Shown: positions 25,286-33,814 of the stretch, one piece after another
How positions within the stretch are numbered: position 1 is the stretch's first letter
Layout: each line of letters starts with the position of its first letter
Assembly (NCBI GenBank): GCA_903881565.1
Contig: CAIRTR010000146.1
Coordinates: forward strand, 1 to 47,346
DNA length: 47,346 bases
Origin: Oligoflexia bacterium
GTDB lineage: Bacteria > Bdellovibrionota > UBA1018
Direction of reading: 5' to 3'
Notes under the pieces: generated by a model
The model's database searches: none
What the model was told of the DNA's origin: nothing
Seen by the model: only the letters and a program-made list of their open reading frames with translations
Made by a program: the position numbers and the translations under genes

Positions 25286-25557
25286 AAGACGTCTCCATCG
25301 TTAGAAATTAGCATATTGACAAGCAATATCGCACCTATATTCAGCGTTTTGTAGGGTTTTGGAACCTCGTGAATTTGTGCTGATTGCTTGGAGCATCTGC
25401 TGCGTGTCGGGATTCCGACGAAGTTGACGTATCAGCAAGTCCACGCGATATTTGAAACAAACTTTAACCAAAAGGTGCGGAACACCATGAATCGGCCTAA
25501 TTCAGTTTTCTTAAATAGTACAGTTCCGAAGTCGACGGCCCAAAAAGGAGAGCACTG
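25286..25557. other. Intergenic region, no gene seen
   Basis: This 272-bp stretch lies between bacteriohemerythrin and the transglutaminase/TPR gene, both on the minus strand. It holds a 6-bp inverted repeat with a 5-bp spacer at 25313-25329, just upstream of the bacteriohemerythrin start. The rest has no long frame, no strong hairpin followed by a T-run and no recognisable RNA gene. Confidence 0.4.
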
Positions 25558-26814
25558 TTAATGCCGCACCATCTCCCCCACGCCCCTCTTCTCCGCAGCA
25601 CTAGGCTCCAACTTCATATACCTCTGCAGATCCGCACTCGCCTTTGGCCGATCCCCCAACTCCTGATAGGCAAGCCCACGCGCAAAATAGACCTCGTGAT
25701 TGGCAGCATCAAACTTCAAGACTTCACTAAAATCCGCGACTGCCTTTGCAGCCTGATGCTTTTCTTCCAGATAAAGCGTCCCGCGATTAAAATACGCTTT
25801 TGAATAAGCACGATTGTTTTCAATTGCTTTTGAATAGTTCGCGATCGCCTCATCCACCCTACCGTGCTCTCCCAAAATATTGCCAAGATCATAGTACGCA
25901 GGCGCAAACGCGGGCCTCAACAAGATCGCACGTTGGTAAGCTTCAATCGCGTCGACAGGACGCCCTAGCTTGTGAAGGCTCAAGCCCTTATTGAGATAAG
26001 CCTGCGCCGCCTCGGGCAACAGTTTGAGCGCTTCGTTTGATTCCGCAAGTGCTTCTCCATACTGCTTAAGCCCGATAAAGGTCAACGCACGATCAATATG
26101 CACTTCACCGTTTTTTGGATTGAGCTTCTGTGCCTGATCATAAAAATGAAGCGCCTTTTCGACCTTGCCTTTCGTGGCCAGAATCAGCCCCGCGTTGGCG
26201 TAAATCGAACTCATCACATCGTTCACACCACTTGGACGAAAATAAGTCCCGAGCGCACGATGCGCGGGAGTAAGCGTCACCCTGAGTTGCCGCGCCATCT
26301 CGTCTTCGGAGAGATTCTCTCCATCCGCCGTCGTTTCGATGTTCCGCTTGAAAGCTCCATTGTTGTATTGAACAAAAATATGGCCAGGCGCAAGAACAGG
26401 AGCCACAGGCATATTTAGCGCATCTCCAACGATGAGATAGAGCGTGGTGAATCCCAGGCAGTTACCCTCCCAAGTATCGAGAACATGGCTGAGAAGAGAT
26501 TCTTCTTGAGCGTTTTGAGGATTCGCAGATGAGTTTGAGCTCATCGGATTGACCTTCGCGTGATGCTTCTTGAAAATAAAATTATTCACCGTTTCGATCT
26601 TGTCGTCAGGAGATTTGCCAGCAACCAACAGTGGTCGTAACTCTGACAATAACTGCTCAACCTTGGCCTTATAAACCGCAGGATCAATCTCAGGATGAAC
26701 CACACGCGCGATCTTCAAAGACTCATCCAAGAGATCAACTTTGTCGCGCGCAAATGCAGGTGTCGCTAAAATCACCCAAACAAGCAGTATGAACCCAACA
26801 CCTCGTTTCATCAT
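25558..26814 (-). CDS. Secreted transglutaminase-like/TPR protein
   Basis: The 418-aa product starts with a signal peptide (MMKRGVGFILLVWVILATPAFARD). Residues about 70-200 form a SirB1-like transglutaminase domain, with the likely Cys in WEGNCLGFTTLYL and the His in APGHIFVQY. From about residue 210 to the end there are five to six TPR repeats (for example VEKALHFYDQAQKLNPKNGEVHIDRAL, VDAIEAYQRAILLRPAFAPAYYDLG). Such proteins bind peptide or protein partners, probably in the periplasm. GAAGAGGGC supports a start at or near 26814; a GTG at 26820 is also in frame. The AAA ATPase gene ends 13 bp upstream, so the two may be co-transcribed. Confidence 0.85.
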   Translation of the reverse strand: MMKRGVGFILLVWVILATPAFARDKVDLLDESLKIARVVHPEIDPAVYKAKVEQLLSELRPLLVAGKSPDDKIETVNNFIFKKHHAKVNPMSSNSSANPQNAQEESLLSHVLDTWEGNCLGFTTLYLIVGDALNMPVAPVLAPGHIFVQYNNGAFKRNIETTADGENLSEDEMARQLRVTLTPAHRALGTYFRPSGVNDVMSSIYANAGLILATKGKVEKALHFYDQAQKLNPKNGEVHIDRALTFIGLKQYGEALAESNEALKLLPEAAQAYLNKGLSLHKLGRPVDAIEAYQRAILLRPAFAPAYYDLGNILGEHGRVDEAIANYSKAIENNRAYSKAYFNRGTLYLEEKHQAAKAVADFSEVLKFDAANHEVYFARGLAYQELGDRPKASADLQRYMKLEPSAAEKRGVGEMVRH

Positions 26815-26827
26815 CACCACGCCCTCT

Positions 26828-28006
26828 TCACTCCCTGAGCCCCATCATCCACAGCGGCCGCTTCTTTCCAACGGGTAACTCTAAGTCATCGCACAACACG
26901 AGATCCGCTTCTTTGACCTTCTTACTCGCCCCCCCAACCTCAAAGACAAGACCACCCGCTGTGAAGTCTCCCTTTTTTTCATCCTTTGATGCGTACACTT
27001 CTCCAAAATGCTGCTCCAGCTCCCAGGCCACATACGCTTCGCGCGCGTTCCCGGGGTTTCCCCCCAAGACTGCGTAGTGACTTGAATCGCTAAAGAGAAT
27101 TTTCGCCCCCTTCGACTTCGATTTAGATGTCTTCTTAAAGTCCACTATGCGGATCAACGAAATCGCTTCAAGCGCCGCAAGAAGATTGTAAAAAGTATCT
27201 TTACCGACATTCCAATCACGGCAGGTGGACTCCACATTGATCGTCGGCACGGAGGAAAGGGCCAGCATCCCGATCACGGCGTTTCCAAGGCGAAGGATAT
27301 TTTCATTTATTTGCGGCAGCAAGAAGGGCAGATCCGAAAAGATCGTCTTTTCGATGATGTTGAGTTGCCTTTCGCGATAATCCCCTTCCAAGAAGAAGGG
27401 CCGTAGTCCGGTGTTCATGTAAATCTTGAACCAATGTAGGATCGGGCCGGTGTTGAGCACCTTCTGAACGCTTCGTTGATCTGGCTCCTGAAAATTCAAA
27501 ACAGGGAGAGTGATCCCTTCCTTAAGAAAAACGAAGTCTCGAAAAGATAAAAAGGGAATTTGAATCTTAATAAAGCGCCGAGAAAGATCCGAAACTCCTT
27601 TGCGAAGAATCACACTGCTCGAATCGCTGGCGACTATTATTTTGCGCGGATACGCATCATAAAGCGCCTTCAGATCACGACTCCAATCCGGGGCAAAATG
27701 AACTTCGTCTATAATCAGGCCGGAAAAATCTCGCTTAAACACTTCGCGTCCCAGATCCCAAAGACCCACTTGAGAAACGAGCGGCGAATCCGCTGACAAA
27801 TACATCAGCTTTTTCTCCATTGCTTGTGCGAGGAGGAACGTTGTTTTGCCTGTGCCTCGAGGCCCAATGACGAGCGTGCCCCGGGCAGTGATGGACTCCT
27901 GAGTGAGACAAGGCCGCAACCGATCAGGAACAAATGACTGTAGCCGCTCCTGGACCTCTATTAATTCATCAACTATTGCGGCCAGTTGTGATAATCGTTC
28001 TACCAT
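26828..28006 (-). CDS. AAA_14/DUF4143-type ATPase
   Basis: The 392-aa product is a P-loop ATPase. Walker A is VIGPRGTGKTTFLL near residue 50, Walker B is GLIIDEVHFAPDWSRDLKAL, and sensor-like IIVASDSSSVILR and DLSRRFIKIQIPFLSFRDF follow. The C-terminal half contains a winged-helix-like part (CRDWNVGKDTFYNLLAALEAISLIRIVD) and a nuclease-like part (AYVAWELEQHFG, GLVFEVGGASKKVKEADLVL), as in AAA_14/DUF4143 proteins. The family's role is unclear; some members are mobile or toxin-linked. The start at 28006 (MVERL) coincides with the predicted transcription start, and a palindrome covers the start codon. Confidence 0.85.
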   Translation of the reverse strand: MVERLSQLAAIVDELIEVQERLQSFVPDRLRPCLTQESITARGTLVIGPRGTGKTTFLLAQAMEKKLMYLSADSPLVSQVGLWDLGREVFKRDFSGLIIDEVHFAPDWSRDLKALYDAYPRKIIVASDSSSVILRKGVSDLSRRFIKIQIPFLSFRDFVFLKEGITLPVLNFQEPDQRSVQKVLNTGPILHWFKIYMNTGLRPFFLEGDYRERQLNIIEKTIFSDLPFLLPQINENILRLGNAVIGMLALSSVPTINVESTCRDWNVGKDTFYNLLAALEAISLIRIVDFKKTSKSKSKGAKILFSDSSHYAVLGGNPGNAREAYVAWELEQHFGEVYASKDEKKGDFTAGGLVFEVGGASKKVKEADLVLCDDLELPVGKKRPLWMMGLRE

Positions 28007-28045
28007 AGAACGATTATAGCACACATTCGTTCTATGGTAAAACGA
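27991..28045 (-). promoter_or_regulatory. Leaderless promoter overlapped by two palindromic operator-like sites
   Basis: On the minus strand, TTTACC (28036-28041), a 17-bp spacer and TATAAT (28013-28018), preceded by TGC, form a near-consensus extended -10 promoter. The start point expected 7 bases past the -10 is the A of the ATPase start codon at 28006, so the mRNA would be leaderless. The 27-bp sequence at 27991-28017 is a perfect palindrome (12-bp arms ATAATCGTTCTA around a 3-bp centre) that covers the -10, the start point and the start codon. A second, imperfect copy (8-bp arms, one mismatch) at 28027-28045 covers the -35. Their centres are 32 bp apart. Confidence 0.65.
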
Positions 28046-28062
28046 TTATTTAGGCCCTTATC

Positions 28063-28986
28063 CTACCCCTTCGGAAACAGCGTCTCAAACATCAGATAGA
28101 ACCAACCAATGAGAAAAAGCATCGCTAACATCGCCAGCATGTTTGCCTTAAAGAAACTCTTGTTCGGCGGCAAAATCGAATACCAGGACCTGAAAAGATA
28201 CTGCGGATTTGCCCCATCCCAAACCGCGCGTAGCTTTGGAAAAACTTCTTTGATCACGCCATCCAGCAGCTGCGCACCTTGCGCGGCAGAAGCCTGCGAG
28301 GGCGTCCCCCAATAACCACTGGCTCGCCCGCCAAACAGGCTGTATTCATGCACTTGCTCCGGCAAATTCGCGTAACTGGGGTCAACCTTCACGCCATCAA
28401 GCGCAAGCGCAACCGAAGTATCGCGTGCGCCCCCGTGCTCCTTTGGCCGTGCTCTAAACGGCGAAGCTTTCACGAGCTCCTTGGTAATCAGCGCCGAACA
28501 CGCCGAAACAAACGTCGGCAGGTTTGCAGAGGCAGGACGAAACGGTCCCATGAGACTCCCAAGCACCTGCACGCCGCGGCCTCGTGAAACAATCTTGCCC
28601 GCCTCTTCAATGGCCGTGAGTTGCTTAGGCCCCAGATGCCCGGAAAAACAAACAAAATGCCGAAACCCTAAACGCGTAAGGCTTCGTGCAACATCCACCA
28701 GTGCATCTCGTAAAACATAAGCCCGCACCGTAAGCGCGAGCTGCGCAGTATTGGCTTCAATTCCAAAGGGAAAGCCCGGCAAAATGACGGCCGTCCATCC
28801 GGACATCTCCGATTCAAGCCGCTCTCCTGCTTTTCGGCAAAGTGTGCGCGCCTCTAACAAGTCAAGTGCGAGCGGCAAGTGCGAGCCATGATCCTCGAGC
28901 GGTCCAACGGGAATAAAAAATACTGTCTTTTGTCTGGAAAGCGACTCTAAACTTGCGGCCGTGAGCGCACTGAATTCAAGTGGCAT
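28063..28986 (-). CDS. Creatininase-family protein with C-terminal membrane anchor
   Basis: The 307-aa product matches the creatininase/amidohydrolase family fold: VFFIPVGPLEDHGSHLPLALD (metal-binding Glu/His/Asp), ILPGFPFGIEANTA, FVCFSGHLGPKQL in place of the usual GNGGH loop, and KEHGGARDTSVAL. Such enzymes are metal-dependent amidohydrolases acting on cyclic or formamide-type amides. A C-terminal hydrophobic helix (ANMLAMLAMLFLIGWFYLMFETLF) is unusual for the family and suggests membrane attachment. The start at 28986 overlaps the upstream amidohydrolase gene by 11 bp and has GAGG 10 bases before it. The substrate is unknown. Confidence 0.85.
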   Translation of the reverse strand: MPLEFSALTAASLESLSRQKTVFFIPVGPLEDHGSHLPLALDLLEARTLCRKAGERLESEMSGWTAVILPGFPFGIEANTAQLALTVRAYVLRDALVDVARSLTRLGFRHFVCFSGHLGPKQLTAIEEAGKIVSRGRGVQVLGSLMGPFRPASANLPTFVSACSALITKELVKASPFRARPKEHGGARDTSVALALDGVKVDPSYANLPEQVHEYSLFGGRASGYWGTPSQASAAQGAQLLDGVIKEVFPKLRAVWDGANPQYLFRSWYSILPPNKSFFKANMLAMLAMLFLIGWFYLMFETLFPKG

Positions 28987-29929
28987 TCTCGGCGACCTCT
29001 TTAATTCCAAAGATCCGTGCGGCATTTCCGCCCAAAATCATCTGTGCCTGTTCGTCACTAATCATTCCGCCCGACACGGCCTCATCCACGCGCTCAATCC
29101 CCACACGAATGTTATCGCCGACAATGGGCCAGTCCGATCCGAAAATCACTCGCTCCGCACCGATTCGCCTTACGGCTTCGCCGATCACTTCAGCAGGCTG
29201 CCAGGACGTCTCAAGGAGAACGTTAGAGAATTCCTCAGCCAAGTCCATCGCGGCATTGGGCGAATGCATATTCATGTGCGCCAAAACGAAAGTTGCCGGA
29301 AAATCTCTAAACCATTTTTTAAATCGCTCGGCATTGCCCTGCGCAGGATCTTTGTAAAGAAGGTGGGAATTCAAACTCCCCGTATGCACGACGATGGGAA
29401 GGCCCAAATCACAGGCCGCTTTAATGGTTGTCAGATACTGAGCATAGTCGACCCCACGGCCATCGGCGGCCGGATGAATCTTGAGAAACTTTGCGCCAAG
29501 CCTGCAATATTTCTGAAGCGTCCGTTTAGGATCTCTCGTACCTGGAGCGAGATTCACGGCCGGAATCAATTGCGGAAACTCGGCACACACATCCAAGACC
29601 AGCTCATTGGGACAAAGCGGAGGCTGAGCCATGATCACCGCGCGATTTGTTTTTGCCTCCCCCAACGCTTCAATGAGATCCGCAACGGTGGATTCAATAA
29701 GCAAACCCGGAAGGGGGGCAAAACCACCGACTTCATCAAGGGCTCTCAATGCAGGAGATGGAAAATATCGCATCAGAGTCTGAAGCTTGTGTAACGTCCG
29801 CGAAACAGGACGGCGCCAGAGCCGCAAAAATTTTCGTGTTTGCGCAAGCGATCCCGAAGCAAGACCGGGAGCAAGCTTGCGCAGGGGGTCGGGAAACACA
29901 TGAACATGGGTATCAATTATGAGGCGCAT
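28976..29929 (-). CDS. Metal-dependent amidohydrolase (amidohydrolase-2 type)
   Basis: The 317-aa TIM-barrel product has the amidohydrolase pattern. LIIDTHVHVFPD supplies the first metal-site histidines, FLKIHPAADGRG a strand with Lys/His, PIVVHTGSLNSH a His, TFVLAHMNMHSP a His, and RVIFGSDWPIVGDN the catalytic Asp. This fits the amidohydrolase-2 group (decarboxylases and lactone or amide hydrolases such as ACMSD-like enzymes). The 11-bp overlap with the creatininase-like gene indicates that they work on the same substrate. The start at 29929 (MRLIID) is preferred to 29941. Confidence 0.85.
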   Translation of the reverse strand: MRLIIDTHVHVFPDPLRKLAPGLASGSLAQTRKFLRLWRRPVSRTLHKLQTLMRYFPSPALRALDEVGGFAPLPGLLIESTVADLIEALGEAKTNRAVIMAQPPLCPNELVLDVCAEFPQLIPAVNLAPGTRDPKRTLQKYCRLGAKFLKIHPAADGRGVDYAQYLTTIKAACDLGLPIVVHTGSLNSHLLYKDPAQGNAERFKKWFRDFPATFVLAHMNMHSPNAAMDLAEEFSNVLLETSWQPAEVIGEAVRRIGAERVIFGSDWPIVGDNIRVGIERVDEAVSGGMISDEQAQMILGGNAARIFGIKEVAENAT

Positions 29930-29994
29930 GCTCTCTATCATACAACTGAGTGAGGTTCTGTGGTAGCAATAGATTCACAAGGACAAATCTTGAT

Positions 29995-30402
29995 ATGACC
30001 ATTGCGATCGTGAATGGAATTCTCGGCACTACCCTTTGCTTTATTTTAGGACTCGGCTTCTATGACCTCAGCCCAAGCGCCATTATATTGGCGATATTCG
30101 CCTCAAATCTTGCGGGTTTTCTCTCTTTGATGATCACCTTGCGAGCGGAGCGGATACGCTGGCTTCGCCGCTATGTCCTGCGGCAACCCTCTTTCACTTG
30201 GTTCCTACTCGTCTTTGCCTACCTGGCCATCCTCTTGAGCGTTTCTCCCGAAATGCGAGAGCCCAAAACACTTGCCATCTTCGTTGGGCCGCTCGTTTTG
30301 AGTACCGGTTTCTTTATCGTGATTTTCGGTCCCATCCGGGACGCCTTGATGGTGCGCAAACAGTTACAAGCTAAAGATCGGCGCGAGCACCGGCACGTTT
30401 AG
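29995..30402 (+). CDS. Small integral membrane protein
   Basis: The 135-aa product has about four hydrophobic helices ([81 protein letters not shown]) and a basic C-terminus ([16 protein letters not shown]). No family is recognised. AAGGA lies eleven bases before the ATG at 29995. A 45-bp upstream extension to 29950 lacks support. The gene's 3' end overlaps the convergent heptose nucleotidyltransferase gene by 32 bp. Confidence 0.7.
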   Translation: MTIAIVNGILGTTLCFILGLGFYDLSPSAIILAIFASNLAGFLSLMITLRAERIRWLRRYVLRQPSFTWFLLVFAYLAILLSVSPEMREPKTLAIFVGPLVLSTGFFIVIFGPIRDALMVRKQLQAKDRREHRHV

Positions 30403-30871
30403 CGCGTTTGATGAGCCCGGTGGTGCTGCGGCCTTCTAAAAATGACAGCGACTTCACCTTGCCGCCCCAACTCTGAACTTCTTTAGCTCCAACGATGGCA
30501 TCGACTTTCCAATCGCCGCCCTTTACGAGTACTTTGGGTTTGAGCAGCTTTATGATTTCAAGTGGGGTCTGCTGGCCAAACGAAGTGACAAAATCCACAG
30601 AAGCCAGAGCCGCCATCACAGCCGCGCGATCGGCCAAAGGATTCAGGGGCCGCGTGGGTCCCTTGAGCATCCGAACCGAAGCATCGCTATTGAGTGCCAC
30701 AACGAGATAGTCCCCGAGCGCTCTGGCTCGCTCCAGGTATTCGACGTGACCCCGATGTAACAAATCAAAACAGCCATTCGTGAAAACGACTTTTTTTCCA
30801 GAGGCTTGAAGCCTGGCAATGATTTTTTTGAGCGTGGGCGCGGATTTTATTTTTTTCTTTATCGGCATCAT
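30371..30871 (-). CDS. rfaE2: Heptose-1-phosphate adenylyltransferase (RfaE2/HldE C-domain)
   Basis: The 166-aa product is a stand-alone cytidylyltransferase-like domain: [23 protein letters not shown] (HxGH motif), [36 protein letters not shown] and [15 protein letters not shown] with the ISTT-like end. It charges D-glycero-beta-D-manno-heptose 1-phosphate with ATP to give ADP-heptose for the LPS inner core. Its presence implies a heptose-containing LPS. E. coli carries this as the C-terminal part of HldE; the split form is common in other bacteria. The start is 9 bp after the RDD gene stop on the same strand, so it closes this operon. Confidence 0.9.
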   Translation of the reverse strand: MMPIKKKIKSAPTLKKIIARLQASGKKVVFTNGCFDLLHRGHVEYLERARALGDYLVVALNSDASVRMLKGPTRPLNPLADRAAVMAALASVDFVTSFGQQTPLEIIKLLKPKVLVKGGDWKVDAIVGAKEVQSWGGKVKSLSFLEGRSTTGLIKRAKRAGARADL

Positions 30872-30880
30872 AAGACAGTT

Positions 30881-31546
30881 TCAGAAATCAAAGGGCTTTG
30901 GCTGAAGCCCGCAAACGCGGTCATGCCAGCAGCGTTTTTCTGAATCCAAAAGGGCCCAGGCGATTCCGACACCCCCCAGAACAAAGCTTGGAAAAAAGAG
31001 CAGGGCCCGCAAAATGATTTGCGAAGTGTTGCCACTCAAAACCAAGCCAAAAACCCGTTTTCCTAAACTCGTGTGAAAAATCACTTCTTGAACTGTGAGG
31101 ATCAGCCAGTGTGCAAGCGCGACAAAAACAACGGACAAAACGAAAAGCCCCGAATTCATTAATACATTCAGAGGAATCTCTTGTTTCCAAAATGCCCCGG
31201 CCAGTCCCACCCCACAAAATAAGAGACTGAAACTCAGATCGATAAAGAAAGCGGAAATGCGGGCCAAAAGATAAGTAAACCCTAGCTCCACCTTCTCGAT
31301 CTGGGGAGGCGCAAGAACGAGGGATTCAGCTGCTTGAGGTGGATTCCTAAAAAAAGCCGGCGCAAAGGTCGGAGGACCCGCCATAACAGCACCCGTACCC
31401 CGAGCGAACGACTTTTGGGAATGCGAGCTGCCTGGAGTTTTTTGAGGAGAATAAGGGAGACCCTCCGAAAAGGGGTGGAAACCAAGCCCCTTACTTAGTG
31501 CTTGAAATTCGAGAGGTTGCGGATTTTGAGAAGGTTCTTTTTCCAT
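30881..31546 (-). CDS. RDD family membrane protein
   Basis: The 221-aa product has a variable proline/serine-rich N-terminus to about residue 85. The RDD domain follows: LGFTYLLARISAFFIDLSFSLLFCGVGLAGAF (helix with Arg/Asp), NSGLFVLSVVFVALAHWLIL, VIFHTSLGKRVFGLVL, then the short ILRALLFFPSFVLGGVGIAWALLDSEKRCWHDRVCG end. The function is unknown; RDD proteins are inner-membrane proteins sometimes tied to ion or osmotic stress. It lies between lysA (20 bp upstream) and rfaE2 (9 bp downstream) as part of one operon. Confidence 0.85.
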   Translation of the reverse strand: MEKEPSQNPQPLEFQALSKGLGFHPFSEGLPYSPQKTPGSSHSQKSFARGTGAVMAGPPTFAPAFFRNPPQAAESLVLAPPQIEKVELGFTYLLARISAFFIDLSFSLLFCGVGLAGAFWKQEIPLNVLMNSGLFVLSVVFVALAHWLILTVQEVIFHTSLGKRVFGLVLSGNTSQIILRALLFFPSFVLGGVGIAWALLDSEKRCWHDRVCGLQPKPFDF

Positions 31547-31566
31547 TTCGCTTTGGTCTTACCAGC

Positions 31567-32853
31567 TTAAAGGGTTTCTGCCAAGATAAGGTCTTCGAAG
31601 TTTTCTCGGCGCCGAATCACCCGAAATTCTGCTTCATCAACAAGGACTTCGGCCGCCCGCGGTCGACTATTGTACTGACTGCTCATCGAAAACCCGTAAG
31701 CCCCGGCCGAGCCAATGGCAACCAAGTCATTTTCTTGTAAACTCGAGGGGAGCCACTTGCCACTTGCAAACGTATCTGAAGTCTCGCAAACCGGACCCAC
31801 GACTTCATATTTCGTCTGAGCCACGCGCTTGGAATCTTTTAAGGGAAGTATCGCGTGGGCGCTCCCATAAAGCGCCGGACGAATCAGATCATTCATTCCG
31901 GCATCGATGATGAGAAACTCTCGGCCTGAGCGTTTTTTTCGACCCAAGACACGGCTCAACAGCACGCCCGAATTACCGGACAACACGCGCCCGGGTTCCA
32001 AGACGATCAGCGGTTTTCCAGGAAGCCCACTTGAGGGTCCAAACGTATTCACGATGAGGCGACAATACTTCTCGAGTTCAGGCGCTTTTTCATTTTGATA
32101 ACGGATGCCTAATCCGCCACCCACATCAAGGAGGGTAAGAGGCTCAGGGAGAAGAGAATTAACCACACACGCGAGGTCATGAAGTCGACCCAAGGCATCC
32201 GCGATCGGCTTTAACGAAAGAAGCTGACTCCCTATATGAACACTCAGGCCTTGAAACCGAACCCAAGGATATTTGCGATGAGCTCGAACCAGCGCGATGA
32301 CTTCTTTTTTCTCGAGGCCAAATTTATTCTTTTTTAGACCTGTGGAAATATAGGGGTGTGTCTTCGCATCAACGTCCGGGTTAAAACGCAAAGAGATCGA
32401 GGCTTTTTTCCCTGTCTTTTTTCCCAGCTCATTCAGTCGCAAAAGTTCATGCGCCGATTCAACGTTAAACGACAAGACGCCCGCGGGCGACGCGCTCAAG
32501 GCTGCCAGGATCTCCGCGTCCGTTTTTCCTACACCCGAAAACACGATTCTCTCGGGAGAAACCCCGGCTTTGAGCGCCCGAAACAACTCGCCGCCTGAAA
32601 CGATATCGACTCCTGCCCCTGCCTGAGCGAGCATTTTAAGGATTGCGAGATTTGAATTGGCTTTTGCGGCAAAACAAATCAAATGCGGAAGCGTAGAGAG
32701 TCCCTGATTCAAGGCCGCCAACGGCTCTAAGAATCCGCGAGAAGAATAGACATAAGTGGGCGTTCCAACGGCCGCTGCAATTTTGTGAAGCGGGACTTTT
32801 CCAACAAAAAGTTCGCCTTTTTTGTAATGAAAAGGCGGTTCAGATTTTCTCAT
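31567..32853 (-). CDS. lysA: Diaminopimelate decarboxylase
   Basis: The 428-aa product is a fold-III PLP decarboxylase: TYVYSSRGFLEPL, LICFAAKANSNLAILKML (PLP Lys), GAGVDIVSGGELFRALKAG, VHIGSQLL, LLDVGGGLGIRYQ and the late PVCETSDTFA with the C-terminal cysteine and EDLILAE. It converts meso-diaminopimelate to L-lysine, the last step of lysine synthesis; the substrate is also a peptidoglycan precursor. The ATG overlaps the LptM-like gene's stop as ATGA (32850-32853). That order, lptM then lysA, is common in Proteobacteria and supports the annotation. Confidence 0.95.
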   Translation of the reverse strand: MRKSEPPFHYKKGELFVGKVPLHKIAAAVGTPTYVYSSRGFLEPLAALNQGLSTLPHLICFAAKANSNLAILKMLAQAGAGVDIVSGGELFRALKAGVSPERIVFSGVGKTDAEILAALSASPAGVLSFNVESAHELLRLNELGKKTGKKASISLRFNPDVDAKTHPYISTGLKKNKFGLEKKEVIALVRAHRKYPWVRFQGLSVHIGSQLLSLKPIADALGRLHDLACVVNSLLPEPLTLLDVGGGLGIRYQNEKAPELEKYCRLIVNTFGPSSGLPGKPLIVLEPGRVLSGNSGVLLSRVLGRKKRSGREFLIIDAGMNDLIRPALYGSAHAILPLKDSKRVAQTKYEVVGPVCETSDTFASGKWLPSSLQENDLVAIGSAGAYGFSMSSQYNSRPRAAEVLVDEAEFRVIRRRENFEDLILAETL

Positions 32854-33080
32854 TTTGAGTGCACGGCCGGAGACGATGAAGGCGTAGGAACGGCCACCGG
32901 CGCAAGCACAATGGGCTCCCGCATTTCAATTTCGGGAGCCACGGCCTCTGGATAAAGAGGAGCGCCCTTTACGCCACAAGCACAGACCCCGAGCAGGGAG
33001 CTCAAGATGAGTGCTGTCACTGTAAATTGAAATTTCATTGTATTCATCTGCGTATTCATCTGCGTATTCATCTGCCTCAT
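32850..33080 (-). CDS. lptM: LptM-like small lipoprotein
   Basis: The 76-aa product has a hydrophobic signal (FTVTALILSSLLGVCACG) with a lipobox Cys and the LptM signature CGVKGAPLYP right after it. A proline/serine tail follows. LptM helps the LPS transporter LptD fold at the outer membrane. The neighbour lysA is the usual partner of lptM. The start is placed at the ATG at 33080 because GAGG lies 8 bases upstream; ATGs at 33071, 33059, 33047 and 33038 are also possible. The first codons repeat Met-Asn-Thr-Gln because of a 12-bp tandem repeat (33041-33076). Confidence 0.75.
   Translation of the reverse strand: MRQMNTQMNTQMNTMKFQFTVTALILSSLLGVCACGVKGAPLYPEAVAPEIEMREPIVLAPVAVPTPSSSPAVHSK
33041..33076. 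repeat. 12-bp tandem repeat, three copies, at the lptM-like start
   Basis: TATTCATCTGCG occurs at 33041-33052 and 33053-33064, and TATTCATCTGCC at 33065-33076. On the coding strand each unit reads CAGATGAATACG and encodes Gln-Met-Asn-Thr in frame. Each copy supplies one more possible start codon. A slip in copy number would shift the number of N-terminal residues but stay in frame. Confidence 0.8.
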
Positions 33081-33082
33081 GA

Positions 33083-33787
33083 TCAAAACCTCAACGTCAA
33101 ACCTAGACCAACCGTATCAAAACCCAAATCAAATCGAAGGTTCCAGTTCGGGCCGACCTGGAAAAACATCCCGCCCCCTGCGGCCGGAACACTTTGGCTC
33201 ATATCCGAGCGCGTTTCCTCAGTCCCTTGCCCTGCTATCAAAACCCGATTGAAAATGAGACCGCCATAGAAAAACAAACCAAAACCTTCTTTAACCTGGA
33301 TCGTATAGCGCGCAGTCGCCACCATCGGAATCACGGTATACCCTTCATCAGCCACAGGATAATTGAGCGTCTTATAATAATAAACTCCGCCCTCCAAGGC
33401 TAGCGAATCCTGAAGGTGTGCTTTGCGAAGGAGAAGCATTTTGACCAGAGTGAGCCCGTAACGAGCCCCCGCGCCGGCAAAATAAGTTGAAGCGCCGCCC
33501 GCTCCATTGTTTCGGAGATATCCCATTCCGAGCGTCAGCCACTGGTAATGCGGATCAAGCTCATGAACTTCATCAATTTCGATCTCGATTTCTTCATCAA
33601 GATCCTCTTCATCCAGACCCCCAGAAAACGGGCGTGAGGCCTTGGTCTGCGATGAATCTGCCCCTGGATCAGGTGGCGGAGCCTCATTGTCTGCACCGGG
33701 CGGGGCGGGTGGCTTATCCAAAGAGTCGTCGCCTTCTAATTCTTTGAGGTCATTCTGATCCTGCAATGTCGGCGGAGACATCGACAA
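33083..33787 (-). CDS. Outer-membrane beta-barrel segment, probably the C-terminal half of the 33815-34135 product
   Basis: This 234-aa frame opens with an acidic Pro/Asp/Glu-rich linker (ELEGDDSLDKPPAPPGADNE, LDEEDLDEEIEIEIDEVHE). Alternating strands follow (YQWLTLGMGYL, ASTYFAGAGARYGLTL, LALEGGVYYYK, VATARYTIQVKEGFGLFFYGG, GGGMFFQVGPNWNLRFDLGFD), ending VGLGLTLRF with a terminal Phe, as expected for a small outer-membrane barrel. It has no signal peptide of its own. It is in the same reading frame as the signal-bearing gene just upstream, separated by a TAG (33815-33817) and nine codons. The TTG start at 33787 lacks a convincing ribosome site. Its stop overlaps the region before lptM. Confidence 0.7.
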   Translation of the reverse strand: MSMSPPTLQDQNDLKELEGDDSLDKPPAPPGADNEAPPPDPGADSSQTKASRPFSGGLDEEDLDEEIEIEIDEVHELDPHYQWLTLGMGYLRNNGAGGASTYFAGAGARYGLTLVKMLLLRKAHLQDSLALEGGVYYYKTLNYPVADEGYTVIPMVATARYTIQVKEGFGLFFYGGLIFNRVLIAGQGTEETRSDMSQSVPAAGGGMFFQVGPNWNLRFDLGFDTVGLGLTLRF

Positions 33788-33814
33788 GTCCGATAGCTTC
33801 TCAATCGCAATAAA

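Noticed and set aside
28961-29794. 277-codon open frame antisense to the amidohydrolase gene
   Set aside because: The opposite frame has all the amidohydrolase motifs; this one shows no family features or ribosome site.
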